Origin: Sperchopsis tessellata
Taxonomy: Eukaryota > Arthropoda > Insecta > Coleoptera > Hydrophilidae
NCBI GenBank assembly: GCA_033557685.1
Contig: JAWQRN010000238.1
Coordinates: 1 to 33,309, forward strand
Reading direction: 5' to 3'
DNA: 33,309 nt
The notes under the pieces are model-generated. The model searched no databases and was not told the DNA's origin. It saw nothing but the letters and a program-made list of their open reading frames with translations. Both the position numbers and the translations under genes were made by a program. This document shows positions 32,327 to 33,309 of the stretch, one piece after another (the stretch's first letter is position 1; every line of letters starts with the position of its first letter).

Positions 32327-33309
32327 ATTAATGCTCTGTAGGTTTTATTAAATGTTTGTAAATGAATGTCTTCATAAGAAAGGCATATTTTAATTGTATC
32401 GAAATTCTATTTATGTATTCACTGTGCTATTTTTGTAAATGGTAGGTCATTTTTTGTATTATACAATTGAAATTTTAGTAAAATGCAAAAAATTATTTTG
32501 TCATTTCAAATTAAATATTTATACTTTGCATATCATGTTGGCATCACAAGGTTTTTGAAAATTTTATATCATTATTATGAAAGTAGTATACATAAAAATA
32601 TAAAATAATAGACTTACATACAGTTTCTAGTTTAAGGAATTAATATTTACATTTGTGTAGTATTTAATATCAAAACTTACTTACAAAATAGAAATTTTCG
32701 ATGAAATAAATTTATATTTTTATAAGTGAATTCATTCAGTACTGATTAATTACATTATTTCTACTCTGCCTTAACATTTATGACATTAGATAAATTTACA
32801 ATATAGATACTTTGACGTTTGCTGTGTATAATCAGAGAAGTTGAATTTTGTACACATGCATAGTGTATTATGAGGGAAAATATTTATTTTAATGGTGCGC
32901 AGCCAGCTATAGTATAAAATTGAGAGTGCTCAAATTTAGTTGTTAATTTTGTTATAAAGGTTTTGTGATGTACATTTGTTATGGTTATTTTAAGTAAATA
33001 TAATTTTTAAATGCAATGACTTTTTTTAAATGAATTTGTTTGGCATATAAGGTAGCTGTGAACCCTGATATACCAGCAAGTCAGTAGCAAACAATTTTTT
33101 CTATAGTTTAATTTCATTGCTACTCAGTGAATATCTTCCACCTGTCTGTTACAGATGAAAGTTGACGTGCTCTAAAATAGAGTTGAGTTTACCTTTATGC
33201 TATAAGATAGCGGCATTACTGTGTAAACGCAAATCATTTAAATCTTTTTTCTAACCTATATACTTCCAAATACCCGATGATTGACACCAAAAATAAATAT
33301 ATATATATA
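32327..33309 (+). other. 3' untranslated region and downstream sequence
   Basis: AT-rich with no open frame of note. The 3' untranslated region starts after the TGA at 32326. Its end is unknown; candidate polyadenylation signals are listed separately. The window ends inside an AT dinucleotide run (about 33298-33309) that continues beyond the edge. Confidence 0.6.
32705..32710 (+). promoter_or_regulatory. Candidate polyadenylation signal AATAAA
   Basis: The first canonical AATAAA after the stop codon, about 380 bases downstream, followed by a T-rich stretch. ATTAAA variants occur earlier (32347 and about 32511), and another AATAAA is at 33292-33297. Sequence alone cannot say which is used. 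Confidence 0.4.

Overview
The window is animal genomic DNA, almost certainly from an insect. It is AT-rich, has split genes with GT-AG introns, and is full of decayed insect-type retroelements (LINEs of several clades, a Penelope-like element, a gypsy-type element). Introns of 9 and 13.6 kb loaded with transposon debris suggest a large-genome insect, more likely hemimetabolous than Drosophila-like. The species cannot be read from the sequence.

The only host gene I can support is on the + strand: an ABC half-transporter of the arthropod ABCH type, the group often named 'ABC transporter G family member 23-like' and including Drosophila snustorr and its relatives. Seven coding exons (4568-4882, 13887-14088, 16423-16707, 17232-17766, 17856-18042, 18118-18206, 31848-32326) join in one open frame of 696 codons plus a stop, with consensus splice sites at every junction. 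The protein runs from Walker A through Q-loop, LSGGQ signature, Walker B and H-loop, then a membrane domain with a glycosylatable outer loop, to a natural C-terminus. The N-terminal part upstream of Walker A (about 100 residues by comparison with relatives) is not in the window, so positions 1-4567 are probably the intron before the first exon seen.

Layout: 1-4567 holds a 185-bp-armed inverted repeat, a LINE remnant and an AT microsatellite. The 9-kb intron 4883-13886 holds a + strand LINE, a Penelope-like fragment with a GIY-YIG nuclease, a jockey-type tail, an unusual cluster of long interleaved repeats and a - strand LINE. The region 13.9-18.2 kb holds five compact exons with little transposon sequence. 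The 13.6-kb intron 18207-31847 is a transposon graveyard: a gypsy-type pol remnant, repeated copies of one LINE family, a jockey-type LINE, an inverted-repeat DNA element that seems to split a LINE, and a + strand LINE carrying a 150-bp insertion with a perfect 13-bp target duplication. The last exon and 3' region close the window.

I found no RNA genes, CRISPR arrays, operons or a novel multi-gene system. The more interesting points are structural: the nested insertions, the long inverted repeat, the interleaved repeat cluster, and the 9-kb intron that interrupts the ABC signature motif.
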